From: Pistricoccus aurantiacus
GTDB taxonomy: Bacteria > Pseudomonadota > Gammaproteobacteria > Pseudomonadales > Halomonadaceae
Assembly: GCF_007954585.1 (NCBI RefSeq)
Contig: NZ_CP042382.1
Location: forward strand, 1,674,001 to 1,738,000
Reading direction: 5' to 3'
DNA length: 64,000 nucleotides
In this document: positions 47,167 to 56,266 of the stretch, piece by piece
How the letters are laid out: every line of letters starts with the position of its first letter
Numbering within the stretch: the first letter of the stretch is position 1
The notes under the pieces: model-generated
What the model was told of the DNA's origin: nothing
Database searches by the model: none
Seen by the model: only the letters and a program-made list of their open reading frames with translations
Program-made: the position numbers and the translations under genes

Positions 47167-49812
47167 ATGAACGAATCCTTCGAGCACGCCGACCGAGAAA
47201 CCGCGGCCCTCAAGATTCCTCCCCATTCCCTGGAAGCGGAACAGTCGGTGCTGGGCGGCTTGATGCTCGACAATCAGGCTTGGGACACCGTGTCCGAACG
47301 CCTGGTTGCCGGGGATTTCTATCGCTACGAGCATCGGCTGACGTTCAATGCCATGCAGGCGCTGGCGGAAGGCGGCCACCCGCTAGACGTGGTCACGCTA
47401 TCCGAGGCACTGGAAAATCGCGATCAGCTGGACAGCGTGGGCGGGCTCGCCTATCTGGCGGAACTCGCTCGCAATACGCCTTCCGCCAGCAACATTCGCG
47501 CCTATGCCGACATCGTTCGTGAACGCGCTACCCTGCGCAAGCTGATTCAGGCCGCCAATCAGATCGCCGAGGGCGCCTTCGCCCCTCAGGGCCGGCTGTC
47601 GGACGAACTGGTCAACGAGGCCGAGCGGCTGGTGTTCCAGATCAGCGAGGAGCGTCCCAAGACCGGCGGTCCCATCGGCATGAGTGATCTACTCGCCAGG
47701 GCGGTGGATCGCATCGATGAACTGTTCAACATGCAGGGCGAGATGACCGGTCTTTCCACCGGTTTTCGCGACCTGGACGACATGACCTCTGGCCTGCAAC
47801 CCTCGGATCTGGTGATCATCGCCGGCAGGCCTTCGATGGGCAAAACCTCCTTCGCCATGAATATGGTGGAACACGCGGTCATTATCAGCGACAAGCCGGT
47901 GATGGTCTTTTCCATGGAGATGCCCGCAGAATCTCTGATGCTTCGCATGCTGTCGTCTCTGGGACGTATCGATCAGACTCGAGTGCGTACCGGTCAGCTC
48001 GAGGACGAGGATTGGCCGCGGTTGACCTCCGCGGTCAATCTGCTCAAGGACAAGCAGCTTTTCATCGACGATACCGCCGCGCTGTCTCCCAACGAGATGC
48101 GCTCCCGCATTCGCCGGGTGGTGCGGGAACATGGCAACATGGGGCTGGTCATGATCGACTATCTGCAGCTGATGCAGATACCCGGATTTTCCGAGAACCG
48201 TACCGGGGAGATCTCCGAGATATCCCGCTCTCTGAAAGGGCTGGCCAAGGAGTTCGGCTGCCCGGTGGTGGCGCTCTCCCAGCTCAACCGCTCTCTCGAG
48301 CAGCGTCCCAACAAGCGCCCGGTGATGTCGGACCTTCGTGAGTGTGTAGTAGGCGATACGCTGGTTACCTTGGCCGATGGTTCGCGACTGCCGATTCGCG
48401 AGCTGGTGGGACAAACGCCAGAGGTACTTTCACTTGATTCCGAAGGGCGAATCGAAACTTCCGCTACGGACATGATCTGGTCCGTCGGCGTCAAACCGGT
48501 CATTGATATCAAACTGGCCAGTGGCCGCTCGATCCGCTGTACCAGGGAACACCGACTACGTGGACTGTGGGACTGGGTGAAAGTAAAGGATTTACAACCC
48601 GGTGCTCGGTTGGCGGTGGCTCGTCAGTTGCCCGAGCCTACAAAAACTATTGACTGGCCGGAACACGAAATCGTTCTGTTGGCTCATCTGGTCGGTGATG
48701 GCAGTTACGTCACGCGCCAACCGCTACGCTACACAACGGCCTGTGAAGCAAATAGTTTGGCGGTGACCGAAGCGGCACAAGCTTTGGGTTCGACCGTGAC
48801 TCGACACGAAGGGCGTGGCAATTGGCATCAGCTTGTCATCAGTGGCAATGGGAATCGCTGGCGCCCAGCGGGTGTCGGCAAATGGCTAAAGGATTTGGGC
48901 ATCCACGGCCAACGGTCTCGCGAAAAGCAATTACCTGACGCGGTTTTCGGCCTTTCCAACGAACATTTGGCATTATTTCTGCGCCACCTGTGGGCAACGG
49001 ATGGCAGTATCACCATTGCGGGGAATGGTCGGGCGCGCTTTTACTTTTCCACTTGCAGTGAATCATTGATTCGTGACGTGGCTGCACTGCTTCTGCGTTT
49101 CGGTATCGTTGCGCGTACCAAGCATGTGACCAGACCTGGCAGCCAAGGGTGGTTTAATGCCGATATTTCTGGAAATGCTCAGCAGCTGGCATTCTTGGAA
49201 AAAATTGGCGCTTTCGGTCACCAGAAAGAAACCGCCCTTGGGTTGTTGAACACGTTAAGTCGTTCAGCGATCAATACCAATGTCGATACGTTGCCTCAGG
49301 AGGTCTTCGATTATATCCGCCACGAAATGAAGGGGCGCGGTATCACGCATCGCAGTATGGCTAAACAGCGCGGTACGGCTTACGGGGGCAGTGCTCATTT
49401 CAGCTTCGCGCCAAGTCGTGAAACCCTCTTGAGCTATGCGGAAATCTTGAACGATGACAGTCTGAAGACTTTAGCGCGAAGCGAGGTGTTCTGGGATAGG
49501 GTGGTGTCGATCGAGCCTGCGGGCGAAGAGGAAGTCTTCGATCTCACCGTGCCGGGCAATGCCAGTTGGCTGGCGGATGGCATCGTCAGCCATAATTCCG
49601 GCGCGATCGAGCAGGACGCAGACTTGATCGCCTTCGTCTATCGCGATGAGGTCTACAATTCGGAGAATCCGGACAACAAGGGTTTGGCAGAACTGATCAT
49701 CGGCAAGCAGCGTAATGGCCCAATCGGTACGGTGCACATGGCGTTCATCGGCAAATACACTCGCTTCGAGGATCTGGCGCCGGACAGCTACGGCCAGCAC
49801 TTTGGCGAGTAA
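47167..49812 (+). CDS. dnaB: Replicative DNA helicase DnaB, intein-containing precursor
   Basis: 881-residue precursor. After removal of a 418-residue intein the mature helicase is 463 residues, close to E. coli DnaB (471). The N-terminal domain contains PPHSLEAEQSVLGGLMLDN and ANIRAYADIVRERA. The RecA-like domain has Walker A GRPSMGKTSF (K226), MIDYLQLMQIPG and SQLNRSLEQRPNKRPVMSD. The exteins join as DLRE + SGAIEQDADLIAFVYRDE, exactly the uninterrupted family sequence. ATG 47167 is chosen; an in-frame TTG 47158 is possible. It loads as a hexamer at replication forks. Confidence 0.97.
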   Translation: MNESFEHADRETAALKIPPHSLEAEQSVLGGLMLDNQAWDTVSERLVAGDFYRYEHRLTFNAMQALAEGGHPLDVVTLSEALENRDQLDSVGGLAYLAELARNTPSASNIRAYADIVRERATLRKLIQAANQIAEGAFAPQGRLSDELVNEAERLVFQISEERPKTGGPIGMSDLLARAVDRIDELFNMQGEMTGLSTGFRDLDDMTSGLQPSDLVIIAGRPSMGKTSFAMNMVEHAVIISDKPVMVFSMEMPAESLMLRMLSSLGRIDQTRVRTGQLEDEDWPRLTSAVNLLKDKQLFIDDTAALSPNEMRSRIRRVVREHGNMGLVMIDYLQLMQIPGFSENRTGEISEISRSLKGLAKEFGCPVVALSQLNRSLEQRPNKRPVMSDLRECVVGDTLVTLADGSRLPIRELVGQTPEVLSLDSEGRIETSATDMIWSVGVKPVIDIKLASGRSIRCTREHRLRGLWDWVKVKDLQPGARLAVARQLPEPTKTIDWPEHEIVLLAHLVGDGSYVTRQPLRYTTACEANSLAVTEAAQALGSTVTRHEGRGNWHQLVISGNGNRWRPAGVGKWLKDLGIHGQRSREKQLPDAVFGLSNEHLALFLRHLWATDGSITIAGNGRARFYFSTCSESLIRDVAALLLRFGIVARTKHVTRPGSQGWFNADISGNAQQLAFLEKIGAFGHQKETALGLLNTLSRSAINTNVDTLPQEVFDYIRHEMKGRGITHRSMAKQRGTAYGGSAHFSFAPSRETLLSYAEILNDDSLKTLARSEVFWDRVVSIEPAGEEEVFDLTVPGNASWLADGIVSHNSGAIEQDADLIAFVYRDEVYNSENPDNKGLAELIIGKQRNGPIGTVHMAFIGKYTRFEDLAPDSYGQHFGE
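48343..49596 (+). mobile_element. DnaB intein with LAGLIDADG homing endonuclease
   Basis: 418 residues (393-810 of the precursor). Splicing residues are all present: Cys1 in CVVGDTLVTLADGS, a block B-like TREHRLRG, and block F EEEVFDLTVPGNASWLADG. The C-terminus is IVSHN, followed by Ser+1 of the extein. The middle carries two dodecapeptide LAGLIDADG motifs, LLAHLVGDGSY and FLRHLWATDGSI, so the homing endonuclease looks intact. It sits next to the P-loop helicase motif RESG/AIEQD. The opening resembles what I recall of the Rhodothermus marinus DnaB intein. Its base composition is visibly less GC-rich than the exteins, consistent with horizontal acquisition. Confidence 0.96.
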
Positions 49813-49887
49813 ACGTTCGGTCGAGTAAAGAAAGCGATCGCCGAATCGAGGCGGTAAACCAGAACAAGAGACACACGAGGAAACGGC

Positions 49888-50181
49888 ATGGCCAGTGGAT
49901 TTCGACGTGGCAATCGCAAGCGGCTTCCGAAACTGGAAGCCCGGGGCGAGCTTCAGGAACTCGAGCGCGAAGGTCCTTTCAAGGAATGGCTGGGCATGCC
50001 GGATCTGTACCGCTATCGCCTGGTGGTTGATGGAGAGACCTACAGCTATCAGACGGAAGACTCAGAACTGCCGGTAGCGATCGGCGATCGGGTGGTATTT
50101 CGCTACAAGGAAACCAAGGCGGGCAAGTGGGTCGATCGCAACTCCCTGGGCAAGGCCATCGATCCTTCCAACTATCAGTAG
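49888..50181 (+). CDS. Uncharacterised small protein
   Basis: 97 residues. The N-terminus is very basic (FRRGNRKRLPK), followed by a charged middle and a beta-rich C-terminal part (YRYRLVVDGETYSYQ, IGDRVVFRYKETKAGKWVDR). No signal peptide or membrane helix. I do not recognise a family. Codon use looks like the surrounding genes and an AGGAAACGGC sequence precedes the ATG, so it is probably a real gene. Confidence 0.7.
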   Translation: MASGFRRGNRKRLPKLEARGELQELEREGPFKEWLGMPDLYRYRLVVDGETYSYQTEDSELPVAIGDRVVFRYKETKAGKWVDRNSLGKAIDPSNYQ

Positions 50182-50223
50182 GATCGTCTGTCTCGATCCT
50201 GGCAATAATCGCCGGAGAGTGCC

Positions 50224-50526
50224 GTGGAACTCAAGGAAATTGCTGGATTCATCAAGCGGCAGGATCCTTTCGAGATTCGCGTGATCGGCCATGCGGGAAG
50301 CCGCTGCTATCAGATTGAACTGGAGGATTCGGATGGCGCCTGTCATGAGGTGACGCACAGGGGCAAGCCGCTGCTTTTTCGGGCGCTGGACGAGGTCAAG
50401 GCGACGCTCAAGCGCCAGGGAATACGCCGTGCCTATCTGGTGCATCGCGTTCCGCAGGATGAGGTGGTGGGCCGGGAGGCAAACTACCGAAATCCGCTCA
50501 GCTCGAGAATTCCCTTGGTGTTCTAA
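50224..50526 (+). CDS. Small protein, possibly DUF6482 family
   Basis: 100 residues. The segment YQIELEDSDGACHEVT, then GKPLLFRALDEVKATLKRQGIRRAYLVHRVPQDEVVG, resembles the DUF6482 family that I recall from pseudomonads and halomonads. The function is unknown. CGGAGAGTGCC precedes GTG/ATG. Its stop overlaps the stop of the convergent photolyase gene (50523-50526). Confidence 0.7.
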   Translation: MELKEIAGFIKRQDPFEIRVIGHAGSRCYQIELEDSDGACHEVTHRGKPLLFRALDEVKATLKRQGIRRAYLVHRVPQDEVVGREANYRNPLSSRIPLVF

Positions 50527-52103
50527 GCCTGTCGGCGATAGCCGTCCAGGTGCTCTCCTTGGCCGTAGGCCGGTTCCGTTTCCAGCGAATCCAGAAAGCC
50601 TTCCGCCTGCTCGCGGATCGCCGCGCGCTTTTCATCGCTCATGCGCCTGAGCGAGCCGTAGATCAACTTCATGCGCGGGTTGCTTTCCAGCCGCTCTGCG
50701 TTACGCTCGAGGAAATGCCAGTAAAGGCTGTTGAAAGGGCAGGCGGTGTCGCCAATCGTCTTCTTCGGATTGAAGCGGCAATCACCGCAGTGATTGGACA
50801 TGCGCTGAATATACTTGCCCGAGGCACAGTAGGGCTTGGAGCCCATCAGGCCACCGTCTGCGTGCAACACCATGCCCAGGGTGTTGGGTAGCTCCACCCA
50901 TTCGAAGGCGTCCACATAGACCGCCAGATACCAGTCACAGAGCGCTTCCGGCTTGACCCCGCACAGCAGGGCGAAATTGCCCGTTACCATCAGCCGCTGG
51001 ATGTGATGAGCATAGGCGTTATCCCGGGTCATCTCGATGGCGCGGCGCAGGCAGCGCAGGTCCGTATCGCCGCTCCAGTAGAAGTCTGGCAGGTTGCGCC
51101 GGGCATTCAATCGGTTTTCGCGCTTGTAGGCCGGCATGTGATGCCAGTAGATGCCGCGCACGTATTCTCGCCAGCCGAGAATCTGGCGAATGAAGCCTTC
51201 CACCGCATTGATGGGCGCTTCGCCGCGATAGTAGGCGGCCTCCGCGGCCTCGCATACCTCCCGAGGCGACAGCAGGCCGATATTCATGGCGCTAGACAGC
51301 CGGGAATGAAAGAGGTAGGGATCGCGGTCGTCGATGGCGTCCTGATAGGTACCGAAATCCGCCAGGGCGTTGTCGATGAAGTGGCGCAGATCCACCAGCG
51401 CCTGGCGGCGGGTTACCGGCCAGTTGAAGCCGTCGAGGGTGCCGAAATGATCGCCGAAGTGTTCGTTCACCAGTTCCAGGACTCGATTGGTGATGTCATC
51501 ACGACCGTGAGCGGGCGGCGTCAGGGTTCCCAGGTTGTCCCGCACCGGTTGGCGGTTGTCGTGATCGAAATTCCATTGGCTTCCCGCCGGGGCGTCGTCT
51601 TCCATCAGCAGGCCGGTCTTGCGGCGCATCCGGCGATAGAAGTGCTCCAAGCGCGGCGTCTTTCGTTTCTCGATCCAGTCGGCGAATTCTCGAGCGGTGC
51701 AGAAGAAGCGGTCATCCTCGAGCAGCTGCCACTGGGGGGCGCTAGCGGTCTTCTGACGCTGGTGGATACGTGCCAGCAGGCGCCACTCCCCGGGCTGGAC
51801 AAGGCGGATTTCACCGCAGTCGTACTGCCTGGCGAGCCGCTCCGCTTCCGCGATTAGATCCTGACAGTTGTCCGCGTCGTCCAAGGCGCTGTAATGCACT
51901 CGATATCCCTTGTCCCGCAACTCTTTGGCAAAATGACGCATTGCCGCGAGAATCAGGGCGATCTTCTGCGGGTGATGGGGTACGTAGCGCCCTTCGCCGC
52001 TGACTTCACACAGTGCAATGACCGCATTCTCGGGGTAGTCCTGAAGTGACGAAATCGAATGACTGAGCTGATCGCCCAGTAGAAGAATCAATGTCCCGGA
52101 CAT
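50523..52103 (-). CDS. Iron-sulfur bacterial cryptochrome/photolyase (FeS-BCP, PhrB/CryB type)
   Basis: 526-residue cryptochrome/photolyase-related protein (LILLLGDQLSHSISSLQ, the start typical of this class). The FAD-binding C-terminal half includes GFIRQILGWREYVRGIYW and MVTGNFALLCGVKPE. The [4Fe-4S] cysteines cluster in CGDCRFNPKKTIGDTACPF. Members repair (6-4) photoproducts or act in light signalling. Divergent from hemH. Its upstream region has a TTGTACAA motif shared with the Cry-DASH gene of this window. Confidence 0.93.
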   Translation of the reverse strand: MSGTLILLLGDQLSHSISSLQDYPENAVIALCEVSGEGRYVPHHPQKIALILAAMRHFAKELRDKGYRVHYSALDDADNCQDLIAEAERLARQYDCGEIRLVQPGEWRLLARIHQRQKTASAPQWQLLEDDRFFCTAREFADWIEKRKTPRLEHFYRRMRRKTGLLMEDDAPAGSQWNFDHDNRQPVRDNLGTLTPPAHGRDDITNRVLELVNEHFGDHFGTLDGFNWPVTRRQALVDLRHFIDNALADFGTYQDAIDDRDPYLFHSRLSSAMNIGLLSPREVCEAAEAAYYRGEAPINAVEGFIRQILGWREYVRGIYWHHMPAYKRENRLNARRNLPDFYWSGDTDLRCLRRAIEMTRDNAYAHHIQRLMVTGNFALLCGVKPEALCDWYLAVYVDAFEWVELPNTLGMVLHADGGLMGSKPYCASGKYIQRMSNHCGDCRFNPKKTIGDTACPFNSLYWHFLERNAERLESNPRMKLIYGSLRRMSDEKRAAIREQAEGFLDSLETEPAYGQGEHLDGYRRQA

Positions 52104-52117
52104 GGATTGACCTGAAT

Positions 52118-52125
52118 TTGTACAA
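52118..52125. promoter_or_regulatory. TTGTACAA palindrome between photolyase and hemH
   Basis: Palindromic TTGTACAA (within TTTGTACAAA at 52117-52126) lies 15 bases before the photolyase start. It is just downstream of a possible minus-strand -10, TATACT (52143-52138). The same motif precedes the second photolyase locus. On the hemH side a TACAAT (52175-52180) may be its -10. Confidence 0.4.
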
Positions 52126-52231
52126 AATTTTCCGAACAGTATAGCTTCTTTGGTTCCGACTGACCCTCGGCTGGTACAATCCGCGTTACGATGTCTCGTC
52201 TTTCTTCAACGTTCGATGCAAGGAGCCCGCC

Positions 52232-53221
52232 ATGCCCACTCCGCCTTTCGGCGTCATGCTGGTCAATCTCGGTACCCCGGATGCGCCCACTCCCCAGGCG
52301 GTGCGTCGTTATCTGGCGCAATTTCTCTGGGACAAGCGCGTGGTCGATGCGCCGAGGCCCTTGTGGTGGCTGATCTTGCACGGAATAATTTTGCGAATTC
52401 GCCCGGGGCGGGTGGCAAAGGCCTATCAATCCGTATGGACGGAAGAGGGATCGCCGCTGATGGCGATCGGTCGGCGCCAGCAGCAGGCATTGATCCAGAC
52501 CTTGGCGGAGCGTCACGGGCAAGCCATTCCGGTGGAGCTAGCCATGACCTACGGCAATCCGAGCCTGAAAGAAGCGGGATTGAAGCTTCGCGATGCCGGG
52601 GTCGAGCGTATTCTGGTGCTGCCCTTGTATCCACAGTTCTCCCGCTCCACTACCGCGGCCATTTTCGATGGACTGGCCCGAGCGCTGAAGCCTTGTCCGC
52701 ATCTGCCGGAACTGCGCTTCATTCGCGATTATCACGACCATCCGGGATACATCGAGGCCTTGGCGGCAAGGGTTCGGGAACACTGGAGCGCGCATCCTGG
52801 TGAGCGCGGCAAGCTGATCATGTCCTATCACGGCATTCCCAAGCGCTACGCGGACCGGGGCGACCCCTATTTCCGCCATTGTGAGGAAACCAGCCGCAAG
52901 TTGGCACAGGCACTAGGGCTTGATGAAGGTGCCTGGATGATGACCTTTCAGTCGCGCTTCGGCCGGGAGGAATGGCTCAAGCCCTATACGGACGAAACGC
53001 TGAAAACCCTGGCGAAAGAAGGGGTGGAGCATGTCGATATCATCAGTCCCGCCTTCGCTGCGGATTGCCTGGAAACCTTGGAAGAGCTGCAGGTCGAGAA
53101 CCGCGACTATTTCCTGGAAGCCGGCGGCAAGACCTATCGCTATATTTCAGCGCTGAACGACCGCCCGGACCATATTGCACTGCTGGCAGATCTGGTGGAG
53201 CAGCATACGAAAGGATGGTGA
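52232..53221 (+). CDS. hemH: Ferrochelatase
   Basis: Inserts Fe2+ into protoporphyrin IX, the last step of protoheme synthesis; membrane-associated. 329 residues with VMLVNLGTPDAP at the start, AMTYGNPS, the catalytic SYHGIPKRYADRGD (H200), and SPAFAADCLETLEE with the C-terminal Glu cluster. Divergent from the photolyase gene, a combination seen in light-responsive loci of other bacteria. The stop is three bases from the convergent mnhG stop. Confidence 0.97.
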   Translation: MPTPPFGVMLVNLGTPDAPTPQAVRRYLAQFLWDKRVVDAPRPLWWLILHGIILRIRPGRVAKAYQSVWTEEGSPLMAIGRRQQQALIQTLAERHGQAIPVELAMTYGNPSLKEAGLKLRDAGVERILVLPLYPQFSRSTTAAIFDGLARALKPCPHLPELRFIRDYHDHPGYIEALAARVREHWSAHPGERGKLIMSYHGIPKRYADRGDPYFRHCEETSRKLAQALGLDEGAWMMTFQSRFGREEWLKPYTDETLKTLAKEGVEHVDIISPAFAADCLETLEELQVENRDYFLEAGGKTYRYISALNDRPDHIALLADLVEQHTKGW

Positions 53222-53224
53222 GAA

Positions 53225-53629
53225 TCAGACGTGGCCGACATCCGGGTGCACCACGGGTTTCTCGCCGCCTTCCTCCTGGTAGAGCTCCTTGTAGAGTTCC
53301 TTGGGTCTGCCTTGGGTCTTGCCATCATGCTTGAGCTTCTGGTGAAGCGCGGATTTCGCCAGCAGGTGCGCGCTCACCGGCGCGGTGATAAAGAGAAACA
53401 AGGTAATCAGCAATTCTTGAATGTGAACGACGCTCTGGGTAACGGAAAAGTACAGCATGGAAGCGACCAGAATACAGCCTACCCCCAAGGTGGTCGCCTT
53501 GGTGGGGCCGTGCAGACGCATGTAAAAATCCCGCATATTGGCCATGCCTAGAGAGCCGATGAAGGCGAAGATACCGCCGGCGAGCAGGAAAAAGGAAACC
53601 AGGCCTTCGAGAATTATATAGAATGTCAT
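53225..53629 (-). CDS. mnhG: Mrp Na+/H+ antiporter subunit G
   Basis: 134 residues with three helices; MRDFYMRLHGPTKATTLGVG is the PhaG/MnhG signature. The C-terminal cytoplasmic tail is unusually charged and long. Last gene of the operon, 24 bases after mnhF. Confidence 0.94.
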   Translation of the reverse strand: MTFYIILEGLVSFFLLAGGIFAFIGSLGMANMRDFYMRLHGPTKATTLGVGCILVASMLYFSVTQSVVHIQELLITLFLFITAPVSAHLLAKSALHQKLKHDGKTQGRPKELYKELYQEEGGEKPVVHPDVGHV

Positions 53630-53653
53630 GTCAGACCTTCCTCGGATAAAGCT

Positions 53654-53923
53654 CTATTCGATGATGTCGCCACGCAACAAATATTTGCATACCGCCACCG
53701 TGCTGAGAAAGCCTAGCATGGCAATCAGCAGGGCCGCCTCGAAGTAGTGCTGGCTGTTCAGCCACAGGCCCATCAGCACGATGAGCGCCAGGGAATTGAC
53801 GTACATGGTATCCAGCGCCATAAGCCGGTCCGGCATGCTCGGGCCGACGATGAAGCGGTAGGCGTTGCAGGCCAGCGCCATCACGATCAATGCCAGGCTG
53901 GCCCATAGCGCGATATCTAGCAT
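53654..53923 (-). CDS. mnhF: Mrp Na+/H+ antiporter subunit F
   Basis: 89 residues, three helices; RFIVGPSMPDRLMALDTMYVN is characteristic of MnhF/PhaF. Overlaps mnhE by seven bases. Confidence 0.94.
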   Translation of the reverse strand: MLDIALWASLALIVMALACNAYRFIVGPSMPDRLMALDTMYVNSLALIVLMGLWLNSQHYFEAALLIAMLGFLSTVAVCKYLLRGDIIE

Positions 53924-54414
53924 TCGTAGATCTCCTTGAGAGGACGCTCGTAGCGCTCGCGGATTTCCTCGATCAGCTGTTGTTCATCGGGCACGTCGAG
54001 GGCGTGAATCAACAGCGACTTGCCGTCCAGGCGCAGGTGAGCGGTCACGGTACCCGGGGTCAGAGTAATGGTGTTGGCCAGCAGGGTGATCGGCAGGCGC
54101 TCCTGCAGCATCAGCGGGTACTCGACGAAGGCCGGGCGAGCGATGCGCCAGGGATTGATGATCAACCAGGCAACTTGGAGATTGGCGACGATGATGTCGC
54201 CGAAGACGCGCAGCACAAAGAGCAGAAGCTTCCAGGGTTTCTTGATGCGCGGCTGTTCGTCCCAGAAACGCCTTGTCAGCAGCGGGATGACCAGCGCCAG
54301 CAGGCTGCCCAGCAGAATATGCCCCAACGCCGTGCTTTTCACCAGCAACAGCCAAACCGCCAGCAAAAGCAGCGACATGAAGGGCTGAGGCAGCCAGGAC
54401 GGGCGCGCGCTCAT
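53917..54414 (-). CDS. mnhE: Mrp Na+/H+ antiporter subunit E
   Basis: 165 residues; N-terminal helices, then the cytoplasmic domain with LANTITLTPGTVTAHLR typical of MnhE. The start overlaps the mnhD stop by four bases. Confidence 0.94.
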   Translation of the reverse strand: MSARPSWLPQPFMSLLLLAVWLLLVKSTALGHILLGSLLALVIPLLTRRFWDEQPRIKKPWKLLLFVLRVFGDIIVANLQVAWLIINPWRIARPAFVEYPLMLQERLPITLLANTITLTPGTVTAHLRLDGKSLLIHALDVPDEQQLIEEIRERYERPLKEIYEC

Positions 54415-55922
54415 GGTTTCTCTCCACTATCGATCAGTATGGCCTCGATGAGTATCCTTGGCTGCGCCAGCTGTTCCGCGGTGGCAGTGGTATAGGCATG
54501 GATGGGGCCAGACAGCGCCACGATCACAGGTGATGCTCCCAATAGCATGGATACGCCAATCAGCTGACGGCGTGACAGGACAATATCCTGGGTCTCTCCT
54601 TCGTTACTGCGCCAGAACAGGGTCGAGCCAGCTCGGGACAGGGCAATCAGCGCACAGAGCCCTGAGCTTAGCAGAATCGGCCAGAACCAGAACCGCAATG
54701 CCTCTGGCGTCGAACTCAACAGCAGCACCTTGCCGAGTGCCCCCGACAAGGGAGGAATGCCCGCCACGGTTATCGCACCCAGGAAAAACAAGAGCCCTAG
54801 CAGATTGGCATGGCGCAAGGGTTTACCTTTTACCAGCCGAGTCCCCGCCTTGCCGCGTTCCTGGCCGATCATCTCCGCCAACAGGAAAAGCCCGCCGGTC
54901 ACCAGCGTCGTATGGATCAAGTAATACAATAGCGCACTGACGGACTCCGGCGAACGGATGCCGATACCCGCCAGCAGGGTGCCGACGGAAACCAGAATCA
55001 GATAAGACACCATCAGACGCAGGTCGCGCGCCGCCAGCACTCCAATGGCCGCCGCCGCCAGCGTCGCCAGAGAAAGCCACCACACCCAGGGCTGTTCCAG
55101 CGCCGCCAGAGGACCGGCCTGTTCGCCGAAGATCAGATGATAGACCCGCAGGATGGCGTAAACCCCTACCTTGGTCATGATGGCGAACAGTGCCGCCACC
55201 GGTGCCGGGGCAGCGGCGTAGGCGCGAGGCAGCCAGAAATAAAGCGGCAGAATGGCCGCCTTGACCCCGAACACCACCAGCAGCAGGAGCGCCGCGGCGC
55301 TGACCAGCCCGGTGCGCTCCGGCTCGATGGCTCCGATACGCATCGCCATGTCTGCCATGTTGAGGGTGCCGGTGGCGCCGTAAAGCACGCCCACGGCTAT
55401 CAGAAACAACGAGGAGTTGGCCAGGTTGAGCACTACGTAATGCACGCTGGCCTGAATGCGCGGCTTGCCCCCGCCGTGCACCAGCAGCGCGTAGGAGGCC
55501 AGTAGCAGTACCTCGAAGAACACGAACAGGTTGAACAGGTCGCCGGTCAGAAAAGCGCCGTTGATACCCATCAGCTGAAGCTGGAACAGACCATGAAAGT
55601 TGCTGCCCTGATCGTCTTCCCCAGCGCTGGCGAAGATCACGCAGGCCAAAGCCAGCAGCGATGTCAACAGCACCATGAGCGCGGATAGCCGGTCCAGTAC
55701 CAGAATGATCCCGAAAGGAGGCTGCCAGTCTCCCAGGGCATAATAGTCCACCTCCCCGCTGGCGGCCTTGACGACAAGAGCGATGGCGATGACCACCAGC
55801 AAGGCGGTGGCCAGCAATCCGACATTACGCCGGATTCGCGTATTGCGCTGGCGATTGAGCAGCAGCATGGCGCCGGTGGCCAGCGGCAGGACCACTGGCA
55901 GAATGATGAGATGCTGCATCAC
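54411..55922 (-). CDS. mnhD: Mrp Na+/H+ antiporter subunit D
   Basis: 503-residue proton-conducting subunit homologous to complex I NuoN/M/L, with about 14 helices. VFFEVLLLASYALLVHGG carries the conserved helix-5 Glu, and lysine-bearing central helices follow (LLLLVVFGVKAAILPLYFWL). Start/stop overlaps couple it to mnhC and mnhE. Confidence 0.95.
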   Translation of the reverse strand: MMQHLIILPVVLPLATGAMLLLNRQRNTRIRRNVGLLATALLVVIAIALVVKAASGEVDYYALGDWQPPFGIILVLDRLSALMVLLTSLLALACVIFASAGEDDQGSNFHGLFQLQLMGINGAFLTGDLFNLFVFFEVLLLASYALLVHGGGKPRIQASVHYVVLNLANSSLFLIAVGVLYGATGTLNMADMAMRIGAIEPERTGLVSAAALLLLVVFGVKAAILPLYFWLPRAYAAAPAPVAALFAIMTKVGVYAILRVYHLIFGEQAGPLAALEQPWVWWLSLATLAAAAIGVLAARDLRLMVSYLILVSVGTLLAGIGIRSPESVSALLYYLIHTTLVTGGLFLLAEMIGQERGKAGTRLVKGKPLRHANLLGLLFFLGAITVAGIPPLSGALGKVLLLSSTPEALRFWFWPILLSSGLCALIALSRAGSTLFWRSNEGETQDIVLSRRQLIGVSMLLGASPVIVALSGPIHAYTTATAEQLAQPRILIEAILIDSGEKP

Positions 55923-56266
55923 CGGCGCTCCTCCCGGGTTTCGTCGGACTGCCGGCCATCCACATGGTCGTTACCCAGATCGCCTCGCGCCCGCATGGCG
56001 AGAATCACCACAAAGGCGGTCATCGCGAAGCCGATGACGATGGCGGTCAGCACTAGCGCCTGGGGAAGCGGGTCCGCGTAGTCGCTGGCACCTTCGAGAA
56101 TCACTGCTCCGTTGGTGGTCAGCCCGCCCATGGAAAACAGGAACAGGTTGACCGCATAGGAAAACAGGGTCAGACCCACCACTACTGGAAAAGTGCGTCC
56201 GCGCAGGATCAGGAACAGGCCGCAGGCGCTTAGTATTCCAGTGGTAATGGCGTAGAGGCTCTCCAT
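55919..56266 (-). CDS. mnhC: Mrp Na+/H+ antiporter subunit C
   Basis: 115 residues, NuoK-like, three helices (YAITTGILSACGLFLIL, GLTLFSYAVNLFLFSMG, PLPQALVLTAIVIGFAM). The frame is open far upstream inside mnhA, but ATG 56266 overlaps the mnhA stop as ATGA and begins the family sequence. Confidence 0.94.
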   Translation of the reverse strand: MESLYAITTGILSACGLFLILRGRTFPVVVGLTLFSYAVNLFLFSMGGLTTNGAVILEGASDYADPLPQALVLTAIVIGFAMTAFVVILAMRARGDLGNDHVDGRQSDETREERR

